Assembly: GCF_023516595.1 (NCBI RefSeq)
Contig: NZ_JAMGBG010000010.1
Location: 1 to 64,000 of the forward strand
From: Streptomyces neyagawaensis
Lineage (GTDB): Bacteria > Actinomycetota > Actinomycetes > Streptomycetales > Streptomycetaceae
Length of the DNA stretch: 64,000 nucleotides
Direction: 5' to 3'
Below the pieces are notes generated by a model, which searched no databases, was not told where the DNA came from, and saw only the letters and a program-made list of their open reading frames with translations. Positions within the stretch are counted from its first letter, which is position 1; every line of letters begins with the position of its first letter. Position numbers and translations under genes: made by a program. This document shows positions 43,724-52,557 of this stretch, one piece after another.

Positions 43724-46357
43724 CTAGGTGCGTCTGCGCACCGCGTGCGCCAGGCGCAGCGCCCGGCTCACACCGCCGAAGAGCAGGCGCCAGGACCACC
43801 GGTCGACTGTCGCGCGGACCGCGTTGGCCGTCACCACGGCGGCGTGCGAGACCGTGTGCTTCAGCAGCCTGCTGTCCTTCTCACGACGGAAGGTCTCCTC
43901 CGAGATCCGGCAGGCGCGCAGGAACTCGTCGACGGTGTCCGGGTCGACCGGCTGCCGGGAGTCGGGGTAGCGCCGTCGGTAGCGCTGGAGGAAGTCGGCC
44001 GCGGCATGGGCGCCGCCCGCCTTCTGGTCGGCCTCGGCCTGTTCGGCGACACAGGGCAGCTCCTCCGCCGCGATCAGCCGCTGGATGCCGAGGGCCACCC
44101 ACATCGACGTCTGCGGCAGGCTCGCCGGCAGGGGCGCCGAGTCGTCCGCGGTGAGGAAGGCCAGCTCGGCGGGCTCCCCCTCGGGACCCGGGGTGAACAC
44201 CCCGCTCGGCGCCTCGGTTCCGGCGATCTCCCTCAGCCGTTCCCCCACGGGCACGCCCTCGGCCGCGAGCCCCTTCAGGCGCTGCGGGGAGAGCAGCACG
44301 TGGACGAGCCATCCGGCGCCGTCCAGCCGGCCCCACATCCAGTCGTTGGCCCGCCAGGACCGCTTGAAGAACGCCCCGAAGTGATGGAGCTGCAACCCGG
44401 TGAGCTTCTGTGCGGCGGTCTGCCGGTCATCGAGCAGGGTGCGGGTGTCGGCGCTCATCTGGATCAGTTCCACGCGCTGCCGGGCGGCCGTCTCGTCCGG
44501 GAAGATCACCCGCTGGGCGGCGAGGAGGTCGAACAGCCGCCGCGCGACGGCGCCGGGGGGCGGCGCATCACCCGGCCCGGCCTCGGGCCCGGCCCCGGCC
44601 GGGGTCCCGGCCAGATAGGTCAGCAGCACCTGCCACGCCGGGGCCTCGTCGCCCCCGCCGGGCGCCCCGTGGGGGAACCGCCGCCGGGTGTCGAGGACCG
44701 CGTCCACCATGGTCCGCCAGGCCGTCGCCAGGTCCGGCAGGTCCTGCGCGGTGGGCAGTTGTACGGTGATCGCGGCGGCCCAGCCGGGCGTCCGGATCAC
44801 GGCGCCCACGGGGTCGTCGTCCGGGGGTACGCGGCCGAGCACCGCCTCGACGGTCGGCCGGACCTGCGTACGGAGATCGTTCCTGCTCCGCGCCGGCATC
44901 GCGGCGTGCACCTTCCCGGCCTGTTCCTCCAGGGCCTTACGGATGTCGGCCGGTGCCTGAGCGCCGCTCTCCCGCAGCAGCCGCAGCACGGTGGCCTTGC
45001 CCGCGTCGAGCAGCGGCCGCCCGTAACGGGCGAGCGCGTCGAAGACCTCCGCGTCCCCCGGCAGGGCCTCCGGCAACGGACCGGCGCCCTCGATGACGTC
45101 GACCGCCCCGGCGGTGAGCCGGTCCAGGTCGGGGCCGAAACCGACCGGGCGTTCCCGGGGGCCGGCGCCGCAGGCGATCATCTGGCCCAGGGTCTCCTCG
45201 GCGACGGACCGGGCCAGCGCCCGCACATGCTTCGCGCGGTGTTCCCGGTGCAGGTCCGCGTCGCCGAGGTCGGCGCCCCGTACCGCCATCCGGGCCAACC
45301 GGGTCTCCGCCCGCAGCCGGCTCCTGACCCGCTCGTTGTGGGCGGCCAGGGCGCTCAGCTCGGCGCTGATGCTCTGGGAGGTGACGATGCCGAAGACCTT
45401 CAGCACCATCGGCCCCAGCGACGGGACGTCGTCGGGGACGGGCGGCGCCGCGGGCCGTTCGGAGGCGCCGTCGGCGGACGGGACGACGTAGGCGAGCACC
45501 CGGCGCACCTCGCGGGTCGCGGGCCGGTCGAAGACCGCCTGGAGCGCGGGCCCGATCGGGCGGTTGGCCAGCAGTCCCCCGTCGGCGCAGAACTGCGTCG
45601 CGGGCAGCCGCACCATGTAGGGGCCCATGTCGGGACGCTGATGCGTGGGCTCGCCCGCGGGGATGTACGCGGGTTCGAAGGCCACGGGGTAGGAGGCGCT
45701 GGAGCGGGCCGCCCGGGCCAGCGCCGGGATGATCTGTGGGCGTTCGAGGTCGGTGGCGGTGAACCGGAACAGCCCCCGGTGGTCGCGGTCGTGGACGGTG
45801 CTGCCGTAGTCGTCCCGGAAGGGGTGCGGCATGCCGTCCAGGAGCGTGGTGGTGATGAAGACCCGGGTGGGATCGGGGTCGAGGCCCTCCACACGGTCGA
45901 GGCCCTTCACCTGGTCCTCGAAGACCGACTTCAGCCCCGTCTCCAGACCGCGCAACAGTCGTTCCTCGCCCTGGAGGAGGGAGGGCGGTCGCGGCTCGTC
46001 CAGGTCACGCAGGAGGGTCCCGAGCGCGCCCTCGTCGAGCCACAGCGACCGCAGTCCGCCCAGGTCGCAGCCGCGTACGGTGGCGAGGCCCAGGAGGGCC
46101 GCGTTGATGCCGCCTGCGCTGGTGCCGGAGAGCACGTCGACGCTGACGTCGAGCCGCAGCAGGTCGAGCAGCCGCTTGTACCGGGCGCGCACGAGCCCGG
46201 CGGGCGTGCCGGACGCGTCGGCGCGCGCGGCGGTCGTCAGCAGGTTCAGCTCTCGGGCAACGCCGCCCATCCAGACGGCGAGGCTGAGGCCGCCGGTGAA
46301 GGCGACGGCGATTCTCAGCTCCGCGTCGGGCACCGATGGCTGTGCGTCGTCACTCAT
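43724..46357 (-). CDS. Large patatin-like phospholipase (DUF3376 type)
   Basis: An 877-residue predicted lipid acyl hydrolase. The N-terminal patatin domain has the oxyanion-hole loop ([18 protein letters not shown], about 21-38), nucleophile elbow GTSAG with S80 ([16 protein letters not shown]) and catalytic dyad Asp D259 ([17 protein letters not shown]). The remaining 550 residues are mostly helical and match the long DUF3376 C-terminal region of actinobacterial patatins. No signal peptide is present, so it acts from the cytoplasm, possibly on membrane lipids. It is 100 bp from the convergently placed osmC end and 180 bp downstream of nothing co-directional except that gene. Patatins also serve as conflict-system effectors. 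Confidence 0.92.
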   Translation of the reverse strand: MSDDAQPSVPDAELRIAVAFTGGLSLAVWMGGVARELNLLTTAARADASGTPAGLVRARYKRLLDLLRLDVSVDVLSGTSAGGINAALLGLATVRGCDLGGLRSLWLDEGALGTLLRDLDEPRPPSLLQGEERLLRGLETGLKSVFEDQVKGLDRVEGLDPDPTRVFITTTLLDGMPHPFRDDYGSTVHDRDHRGLFRFTATDLERPQIIPALARAARSSASYPVAFEPAYIPAGEPTHQRPDMGPYMVRLPATQFCADGGLLANRPIGPALQAVFDRPATREVRRVLAYVVPSADGASERPAAPPVPDDVPSLGPMVLKVFGIVTSQSISAELSALAAHNERVRSRLRAETRLARMAVRGADLGDADLHREHRAKHVRALARSVAEETLGQMIACGAGPRERPVGFGPDLDRLTAGAVDVIEGAGPLPEALPGDAEVFDALARYGRPLLDAGKATVLRLLRESGAQAPADIRKALEEQAGKVHAAMPARSRNDLRTQVRPTVEAVLGRVPPDDDPVGAVIRTPGWAAAITVQLPTAQDLPDLATAWRTMVDAVLDTRRRFPHGAPGGGDEAPAWQVLLTYLAGTPAGAGPEAGPGDAPPPGAVARRLFDLLAAQRVIFPDETAARQRVELIQMSADTRTLLDDRQTAAQKLTGLQLHHFGAFFKRSWRANDWMWGRLDGAGWLVHVLLSPQRLKGLAAEGVPVGERLREIAGTEAPSGVFTPGPEGEPAELAFLTADDSAPLPASLPQTSMWVALGIQRLIAAEELPCVAEQAEADQKAGGAHAAADFLQRYRRRYPDSRQPVDPDTVDEFLRACRISEETFRREKDSRLLKHTVSHAAVVTANAVRATVDRWSWRLLFGGVSRALRLAHAVRRRT

Positions 46358-46458
46358 GCGCCCAATGTGCTCGCCCCCGGCGACTCGCGCATCCGCGACG
46401 CCGACGGCCGGACCTGCCCCCGAGAGGGTGACCGGTCCGGCCGTCGTGGGTCCGCGGG

Positions 46459-46887
46459 TCAGGCCAGCTTGGCCGACAGGGTGATCGGCACGGCCTTGAG
46501 GGCCTGGCTGACGGGGCAGTTCACCTTGGCGTTCTCGGCCGCCGCGACGAAGCCCGCCTCGTCGAGACCGGGCACCTCGCCCTCGACGGTGATGTGGATG
46601 CCGGTGATGCCCTCACCCGGCTGGAACGTCACGTCGGCGGAGGTGACGAGCTTGGTGGGCGGCGTGCCGGCGCCGGCGAGGGCGTGCGAGAACGCCATCG
46701 AGAAGCAGCTGGAGTGGGCGGCGGCGATCAGCTCCTCGGGGCTGGTCTTGCCGTTCGCCTCCTGCGTGCGAGCGGCCCACGTCACCGGCTGCTCGGCGAT
46801 GGCGCCGGACGAGTCGAAGGTGACGACACCGTTGCCCTCGAGCAGGTTGCCTTCCCATACGGTGTGTGCGGAGCGCGTGGTAGCCAC
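46459..46887 (-). CDS. OsmC-family peroxiredoxin
   Basis: A 142-residue OsmC/Ohr-fold thiol peroxidase that reduces organic hydroperoxides. Both redox cysteines are present: C61 (AAAHSSCFSMAFSHAL) and C124 (ENAKVNCPVSQALK). The spacing and the N-terminus (AHTVWEGNLLEGNGVVTF) fit OsmC rather than Ohr. The GTG at 46887 has AGGAAG 5 nt upstream. It is divergent from the VWA gene, and a perfect CCTGACG-TG-CGTCAGG palindrome lies between them. Confidence 0.95.
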   Translation of the reverse strand: MATTRSAHTVWEGNLLEGNGVVTFDSSGAIAEQPVTWAARTQEANGKTSPEELIAAAHSSCFSMAFSHALAGAGTPPTKLVTSADVTFQPGEGITGIHITVEGEVPGLDEAGFVAAAENAKVNCPVSQALKAVPITLSAKLA

Positions 46888-47003
46888 GGTTCTTCCTTTC
46901 ACGTGGGTCCCGTTCCAACGGGGTCGGACCCCATCCGATCACACCGAGCCGCCCCGCACCCAGCCGACGGGGCGGTGTCCCGCCGCGGCCGACGGATCGT
47001 TCG

Positions 47004-47019
47004 CCTGACGTGCGTCAGG
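47004..47019. promoter_or_regulatory. Perfect palindrome between osmC and VWA genes
   Basis: CCTGACG-TG-CGTCAGG is a 7-bp inverted repeat with a 2-bp spacer in the 202-bp divergent region, 71 bp upstream of the VWA gene. It is a likely operator for one or both genes. The regulator is unknown. Confidence 0.55.
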
Positions 47020-47089
47020 GGAAAGCCGTACAGTCCGGGAACGTAGTCGAACTTTCCAAGTCTTCTGGGGCACAACGGGGTTGGTGCGC

Positions 47090-49558
47090 ATGCGGAGTGA
47101 GGAGAACGCAACGGGGGCCGGGCGGACGGCGGTCGTGTACGTCGGGCCGTACGCCAGCCCGTACTCGGCAGTCGAGCTGGTCTGCGGGTACGCGCTCACC
47201 ATGGGCCTCGCGCCGCTGGACGAGCCCGCGCGGACCGTGGACGAGGTGGACGAGGCGCTGGCGACCCATCCGGACGCGGTGGTCGTCGTCCACCCCGGCA
47301 GTGGGCCGTTCGAGCGGTCACCGGACGACGGGGCGACGCTGTGGAACCTGTTACGGGCCGGTGCGGCGCTGCGGATGTGCGTTCCGGGGCGCAGCGGCGC
47401 GTCGCGCCGACCGGCCGCGCGGGCGGTCGGGCACGTGGTGGCGTTACCGTTCATCGGGTGGCGGCGGTCGTTCGCCGTGCCCGGCGTGATCTCCGACGAC
47501 GACAGGCGACGTTTCGCCGACTGCCGGGCGTTCGCGGAGGCGGAGGGCATGTATGTGCCGCTGCGGTTGTCGTCCTGGGGGTACGTCGACTCGTCTCAAG
47601 TGGACGAGCTGATGAACGACACCCTCCACGACGGGAGCACACTGACCGTCGTGGTCCATCCCGAGATCACCGCCCCCGCCCCCGGCACCCTCGACGAACC
47701 GCTGTGGCGATGGCTGCGCCAGGGCCGGGAGATCCGCTCGGGGCTCCGGAGGACGGCGGATCCGCCCATGTTCACCGAGTGGGGAAGGATGGCGAGCAGG
47801 CCCCGCCGTGCCGCCGGTCGCCCCCGACCAGTGACCGGCGCGCCCCCCTTGGCAGGGAGCCCGACACAAGGGGCAGCGCCCCGCAACAACTTCACCGGCG
47901 ACTCCACCGGCACCGTCGTCCAGGCCGACCACATCAACTCGCTCCACATCCACCCCCCGACCGACCGCCCTCCCCGTCCTGCGCACGACGCATCGCTGCC
48001 CCTCCCCCACGACGGCCTGTTCATCCGTAGGAACAGTGCCTTCGGGACCCGGTCGCTGCTCGGTGCGCGGGATCTGATCGAGCAGGGCGTGATCATCGGG
48101 CAGGAACAGATCCGGTTCGACGACTTCGTGGCGGAACGTACCGACCAGGTGCCCGGTCCCCAGGGCCAGGAGGCCGTCGCCGTCAGTCATGGAGTCGCTG
48201 CAGTGGAGGGCGACTTCAAGGCGAACGAGGCGACGACCCACTTCGTGGAGGTCACGCTGAAGGCGGCCGACGCCCCCGCGAGGGACGTGCCCGCCGGTGA
48301 ACCCCTGCCCGTGAACTTCGTGTTCGTCGTCGACGTCAGCCTCTCCATGCGCGGCGAGAAGCTCGACACGGTCAAGTCCGCCCTGGAGACGCTGTACGAC
48401 GAACTGCGCCCCACGGACTGTGTGGCCGTCATCGCCTTCAACCAGCAGGTCCGCACGGTGCTGCCCTCGGTGTGCAAGCAGGACCTCTCACCCGAGCGGT
48501 TCGGGCGGACGGTGGCCGCGCTGACCGCCGAGGGCGGCACGGACATCAACCTCGCCGTGCAGTACGGCATCGACGAGGTCGCCCGGAACTCGGTGAGCGG
48601 GGGGACGGTCGACTGTGTGTACCTCTTCTCCGACGGCGATCCCACGTCCGGCGAACGGGACTGGATCACGATCCGTACGAACATCGCGGCGCGGCTGCGC
48701 GGCGACCTCACCCTGTCCTGCTTCGGCTTCGGCAGCGACGCCCGGATGCCCGAACTGGCCGCCCTCGCCGGGCTGGCCGGCGGCCACTGCGCGCTCGTCA
48801 CCCGGCCGGAGCAGGTCAAGACGGACCTCCTGGGCGACCTGAGCCGACGCGACCACCTGGCGGCCGTCGACATCCAGCTGAAGCTGGACATCGCCCCCGA
48901 CGTGGAGATCCGGCATCTGTACGGCCACGACCTGGTGGGCGACCCCCGGGCCCGTGCGGCGGTGCTGCGCGAGGCCGCGCGGGCTGGCGAGCGGGCGCGG
49001 AAGGACTACGGGGCCGAGCCGTTGCCGGACATCGTCACCGACGAGCAGGGCATCCGGATCTTCGCTCCGGACCTCGCCTTCGAGGAGACGTACTGGGTGG
49101 TGCTGGAGGTGCGGGTGCCGCCGCGGCGTGATCTGTCGGGGCTGGGTACGGCGACCGTGCAGTACGTCGACACCGTGGCACGTGAGGCCCGTCGGCACGA
49201 ACTCGACCTGGCGGCTACGCCGACGCTCACCGCGGAGACCGTCACCGTGCACGCGGTGGGCCTGTGGACCAGCGAGGTCACGTTCCACGCGCTGGACGAC
49301 CTCTATGAGGGCGACCGGGACGCGGCGACGAGCCGGCTCAGCGAGCACGTCCGGGTGCTGGAGGCGGCGCACGAGCGGATCCCCGTCCCGGTGTTCCGTG
49401 ACGACCGGGTCACCCTGAAGAAGCTGATCACGCTCGCCGGTTCGCTGGGCCACACGGTCTCCTTCAGCGACATGGCCCACGGCCCGGTCATGGCACCCGC
49501 CCTGCGAGCGCTGAACGAGTTCGGCAGGGTCCGCTCGGGCTTCGTGCCGCACCACTGA
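47090..49558 (+). CDS. VWA-domain protein with duplicated N-terminal module and two TTA codons
   Basis: An 822-residue protein. Residues 10-220 appear to be two copies of an alpha/beta module (AVVVVHPGSGP...LWNLLRAGAALR and LTVVVHPEITAP...LWRWLRQGREIR). A Pro-rich linker leads to a short beta motif (GDSTGTVVQADHINSLHIH, about 270-288), a conserved pre-VWA region and a von Willebrand A domain (about 405-590) with intact MIDAS residues (VFVVDVSLSM, SDGDPTSG), then a beta/helical C-terminus. VWA domains bind partners through Mg2+. TTA codons at residues 88 and 119 imply dependence on bldA tRNA. ATG 47090 is preferred; TTG 47081 and GTG 47084 are possible. Confidence 0.85.
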   Translation: MRSEENATGAGRTAVVYVGPYASPYSAVELVCGYALTMGLAPLDEPARTVDEVDEALATHPDAVVVVHPGSGPFERSPDDGATLWNLLRAGAALRMCVPGRSGASRRPAARAVGHVVALPFIGWRRSFAVPGVISDDDRRRFADCRAFAEAEGMYVPLRLSSWGYVDSSQVDELMNDTLHDGSTLTVVVHPEITAPAPGTLDEPLWRWLRQGREIRSGLRRTADPPMFTEWGRMASRPRRAAGRPRPVTGAPPLAGSPTQGAAPRNNFTGDSTGTVVQADHINSLHIHPPTDRPPRPAHDASLPLPHDGLFIRRNSAFGTRSLLGARDLIEQGVIIGQEQIRFDDFVAERTDQVPGPQGQEAVAVSHGVAAVEGDFKANEATTHFVEVTLKAADAPARDVPAGEPLPVNFVFVVDVSLSMRGEKLDTVKSALETLYDELRPTDCVAVIAFNQQVRTVLPSVCKQDLSPERFGRTVAALTAEGGTDINLAVQYGIDEVARNSVSGGTVDCVYLFSDGDPTSGERDWITIRTNIAARLRGDLTLSCFGFGSDARMPELAALAGLAGGHCALVTRPEQVKTDLLGDLSRRDHLAAVDIQLKLDIAPDVEIRHLYGHDLVGDPRARAAVLREAARAGERARKDYGAEPLPDIVTDEQGIRIFAPDLAFEETYWVVLEVRVPPRRDLSGLGTATVQYVDTVAREARRHELDLAATPTLTAETVTVHAVGLWTSEVTFHALDDLYEGDRDAATSRLSEHVRVLEAAHERIPVPVFRDDRVTLKKLITLAGSLGHTVSFSDMAHGPVMAPALRALNEFGRVRSGFVPHH

Positions 49559-49591
49559 CCGGGGGTCACGCGTGGCCCCGTCGGCTCCCGC

Positions 49592-51403
49592 TCACTGCAC
49601 CCGGAACACCGGCCCCCGGGCCGTGAACGGCAGGCGTGCGCCCTGTGGGATCAGGTAGGCGTGCTCGCGGCGTACGCGCAGCGCGTCGCACCAGCCGTCG
49701 GTGATGACCAGGAGGGGCGCGCCCGGCGGGAAGTCGTCGGCCCGCTGCAACAGGTCGATGCCGGGCTGGAGTACGGTGCCGCCGCGCCCGTGGACGCGGA
49801 CGCGTCCGGCGATCTCCGTGACCGGGACGTAGCCCGCGTCGTGCGGGGCCGTGTCGCAGAAGACGACCCGCGCGGCCGGTACGTCGCGGGCCTCGGCGTA
49901 GGAGGCGATGGCGCCGAGGGCCTTGCCGAGCAGGACCCGGTTCATGGAGCCGGAGGTGTCGAGGACGACACCGAAGGTGCAGCGGGCGACCTCCTCGGGC
50001 GGGAAGTACCGGCCCGCTCGGGGGATGTCGGGCGTGGCGGACTGGCGGCGCGAGGGGCGCGCGTAGCTCCGTACCGGCTCGGGGCGGGGCACGAACTCGT
50101 CGAACCAGCGGGCGAGTTGCGCGTCCCAGGGCAGGGGCGGGTGGGTCAGGGCGCGGATCTCCTCGACCAGGCCGCCCGGAAGGTACCCGCGCTCCTGCCG
50201 CTGGTGCAGGTCCAGGCCCCTGCCGAGGCCCCGGCGGTAGAACTCGTCGAGGTCGACGTAGTCGCCGGGCGTGCCGAGCGGGCCGCCGAGGATGTCGCCC
50301 GTGCCCTTGCCGCGCAGCGTGGACAGACGGCGCTTGCGGCGCAGGTCGTCGGAGATGCGGTCGTAGACCTCCTCGGCGGACAGGCCCTTCAGCTCGGGGT
50401 CGTACAGCAGCCCCTCGGGCATGGTGCCGACCTGCATCTCGCACAGCCAGCCGTTGATGACGTAGTCGGCGGCGACGTTGAACAGGTACGGGTCACGGGT
50501 GCCGCAGCGGTCGCCGTGGCGCAGCGCGGCGTGCAGCATCTCGTGGGCCAGGATGAACCGCCACTCCTCGTCCTCGAAGTCGCGGAGGGGGTTGATGTAG
50601 ATCTCGCCGGCCGTCGCGTCGACGGCCGCGACGGCGATGTCGTGGGCGTGGGCGATATCCGCCTTGGCGATGACCTTCATGCCGGAGGCGATGCCGCCGA
50701 GCAGGGGGTAGGAGGAGATGAACCAGCTCAGCGCCTCCTCCCAGGGCCGTTTGCGGACCGTCTCGCCGTCCAGGGAGTCGCGGCGGCCACCCGCCATGTC
50801 CATCGCGGCGGACATGGTCCCGGCGAGGGCGTGGGCGAAGGCGAGCTGCCAGTCCGGGGGCTGTCCGGCCCACTTCGGCCAGGTGAGGAGGATCTGGTCG
50901 GGCTCGCTGTCGGCGGTGCCGCAGCGCTCGTACGCCGTGGGCAGCCCGCCCTGGCGCCAGCGGGCGGCGAGCTGCTCCTCGTCGCCGTCCGGGTAGGAGG
51001 TGGGCAGGTGCTCGGGGGCGTCGCCGATGGGGAAGGTGAGCAGGAAGCGGTTGACGACGACGCAGCGGGCGGCGAGGTCGAAGCGGTCGGGCTGCTCCCG
51101 CTCCCCCGTGGCGGCCGGGACGTGCCCGAAGCCGACGTGGAGGGAGGCGTGGGCGAGGGCCCAGGCCCAGGCGCCGGGTTCCGCGAGCCGGTCGGGGTGG
51201 GCGTGCACCTCGCCCTCGGAGTCGACGGTGACGAGGCCGTCGCGGGGCACCAGCTCGCAGGTCTCGCTGCGGCAATGGGTGAGCCCCATGGAGCGCAGCG
51301 CCGGGTTGGCCCGCACCAGCTCCAGGCCCGCGGAGTAGGCGGCGCCCGCGATGTCCCGCTTCTTCTTGCCGTTGCCCTGGTTCCTGCCGCCGCCGCGGCT
51401 CAT
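49592..51403 (-). CDS. DUF2201-type protein: HExxH metallopeptidase-like domain plus VWA-like domain
   Basis: A 603-residue cytoplasmic protein. The central region has a zinc-protease motif (ILAHEMLHAALRHGDRC, HEMLH about 287-291). The C-terminal third is a VWA-like domain with a MIDAS motif (FGVVLDTSGSMNRVLL, about 476-491) and VITDGWCDALRV. These DUF2201 proteins are encoded with MoxR AAA+ ATPases, which are thought to use the VWA subunit as an adaptor. Here the start overlaps the MoxR stop (ATGA), so the two are coupled. Protease activity is inferred from the motif only. Confidence 0.92.
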   Translation of the reverse strand: MSRGGGRNQGNGKKKRDIAGAAYSAGLELVRANPALRSMGLTHCRSETCELVPRDGLVTVDSEGEVHAHPDRLAEPGAWAWALAHASLHVGFGHVPAATGEREQPDRFDLAARCVVVNRFLLTFPIGDAPEHLPTSYPDGDEEQLAARWRQGGLPTAYERCGTADSEPDQILLTWPKWAGQPPDWQLAFAHALAGTMSAAMDMAGGRRDSLDGETVRKRPWEEALSWFISSYPLLGGIASGMKVIAKADIAHAHDIAVAAVDATAGEIYINPLRDFEDEEWRFILAHEMLHAALRHGDRCGTRDPYLFNVAADYVINGWLCEMQVGTMPEGLLYDPELKGLSAEEVYDRISDDLRRKRRLSTLRGKGTGDILGGPLGTPGDYVDLDEFYRRGLGRGLDLHQRQERGYLPGGLVEEIRALTHPPLPWDAQLARWFDEFVPRPEPVRSYARPSRRQSATPDIPRAGRYFPPEEVARCTFGVVLDTSGSMNRVLLGKALGAIASYAEARDVPAARVVFCDTAPHDAGYVPVTEIAGRVRVHGRGGTVLQPGIDLLQRADDFPPGAPLLVITDGWCDALRVRREHAYLIPQGARLPFTARGPVFRVQ

Positions 51404-52461
51404 CGGCGGGCCTCCACCAGCCGGGGCATGTCACGGGCCGCCTCCACCAGGAACCAGGCGGGCAGCACGGGGTGGCCGTCGGCGTCGGAGGCGATGACGG
51501 TCTGGGCGACCTCGACGGAGATCTCGGCGAGCTGCACCAGCAGGGACTTGGCGCGGTACGCGATCTGCCGGCCGTTCGCCGACATGTGCTGCTTGCCGGC
51601 GGGCAGGTCCTTGATGAGCCGGCCGCGGAACGAGTCGGCGAGGAAGTACAGCAGGTCGCGGTCCTCCATGCGGCTCGGCCAGCGGGCGTCGCCCTTCAGG
51701 ATCGCCTCGATGCCGAAGCGGCTGCGGACGACCTTGACGTAGCCGCAGAAGGCGACCGCGTGGGCGGGCGTCAGGGTGCCGTGGGCGAGGACCTGGAGGG
51801 TGTCCTCGTCGAGGCCCGGCCCGAACGAGTGCAGGGCGTCGGAGAGCATGTGCCAGGAGCGCGGGGTGGAGAACGCCTCCTCGGTCTTCGGCGGCTTGGA
51901 CCACAGGTGGTCCGGGCGGTCGGTGAGGTGGTCGACGATCCAGGGGTGGATGCCGCTGCCCGCCGCCCACACCAGCCAGTCCTTCGCGGACGCCTCCAGG
52001 TGGACGTGGGTGAGCCGGTTGACGAGCGCGGAGGCGACGGGGCGGGCGAGGGCGTTGTCGGTGGCGCGGTTGCCCGCGCCGATGACGATGGAGCCCTTCG
52101 GCAGTTCGTAGGCGCCGATGCGGCGGTCGAGGATCAGCGAGTAGAACGCCTTCTGGACATCCGGCGTCGCCGCGTTCAGCTCGTCGAGGAACAGGCAGTA
52201 CGGCTCGTCGCGGGCGATGGCCTCCGGCGGGCAGAACACCGAGCGTCCGTCACGGATCTGCGGTACGCCCATCAGGTCCTCCGGGGCGAGCTGCGTACCG
52301 AGCAGGCTCACGCACTCCAGGCCCAGCGACTCGGCGAAGTCCCGCACCAGGGAGGACTTTCCGATACCGGGGGCACCCCAGACGAACACGGGCCGCACGG
52401 TGGCGAGGCCCAGCAGCAACTCGGGGAGACGGGACGGGGTGACGGTGACGGCTGCCTGCAA
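51400..52461 (-). CDS. MoxR-family AAA+ ATPase
   Basis: A 353-residue AAA+ ATPase of the MoxR clade, chaperone-like machines that remodel or activate partner complexes. Walker A is GAPGIGKSS (K35), Walker B is CLFLDELN (D93/E94), and the sensor-1 region reads IVIGAGNRATDNALARPV. A helical lid domain follows. The TTG start at 52461 is supported by AGGAGCCCACCCC. It forms a two-gene coupled unit with the DUF2201 protein; the TTA-containing VWA gene faces their 3' end 33 bp away. Confidence 0.94.
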   Translation of the reverse strand: MQAAVTVTPSRLPELLLGLATVRPVFVWGAPGIGKSSLVRDFAESLGLECVSLLGTQLAPEDLMGVPQIRDGRSVFCPPEAIARDEPYCLFLDELNAATPDVQKAFYSLILDRRIGAYELPKGSIVIGAGNRATDNALARPVASALVNRLTHVHLEASAKDWLVWAAGSGIHPWIVDHLTDRPDHLWSKPPKTEEAFSTPRSWHMLSDALHSFGPGLDEDTLQVLAHGTLTPAHAVAFCGYVKVVRSRFGIEAILKGDARWPSRMEDRDLLYFLADSFRGRLIKDLPAGKQHMSANGRQIAYRAKSLLVQLAEISVEVAQTVIASDADGHPVLPAWFLVEAARDMPRLVEARR

Positions 52462-52557
52462 GGGGTGGGCTCCTGGGGTTGTCCTCCGGACGGTGCGACC
52501 AAGTGTGGGCGCCTGTTCGAAGGACCGCAGCCGAATTATCAGAGCGGCCGAGGGTGC

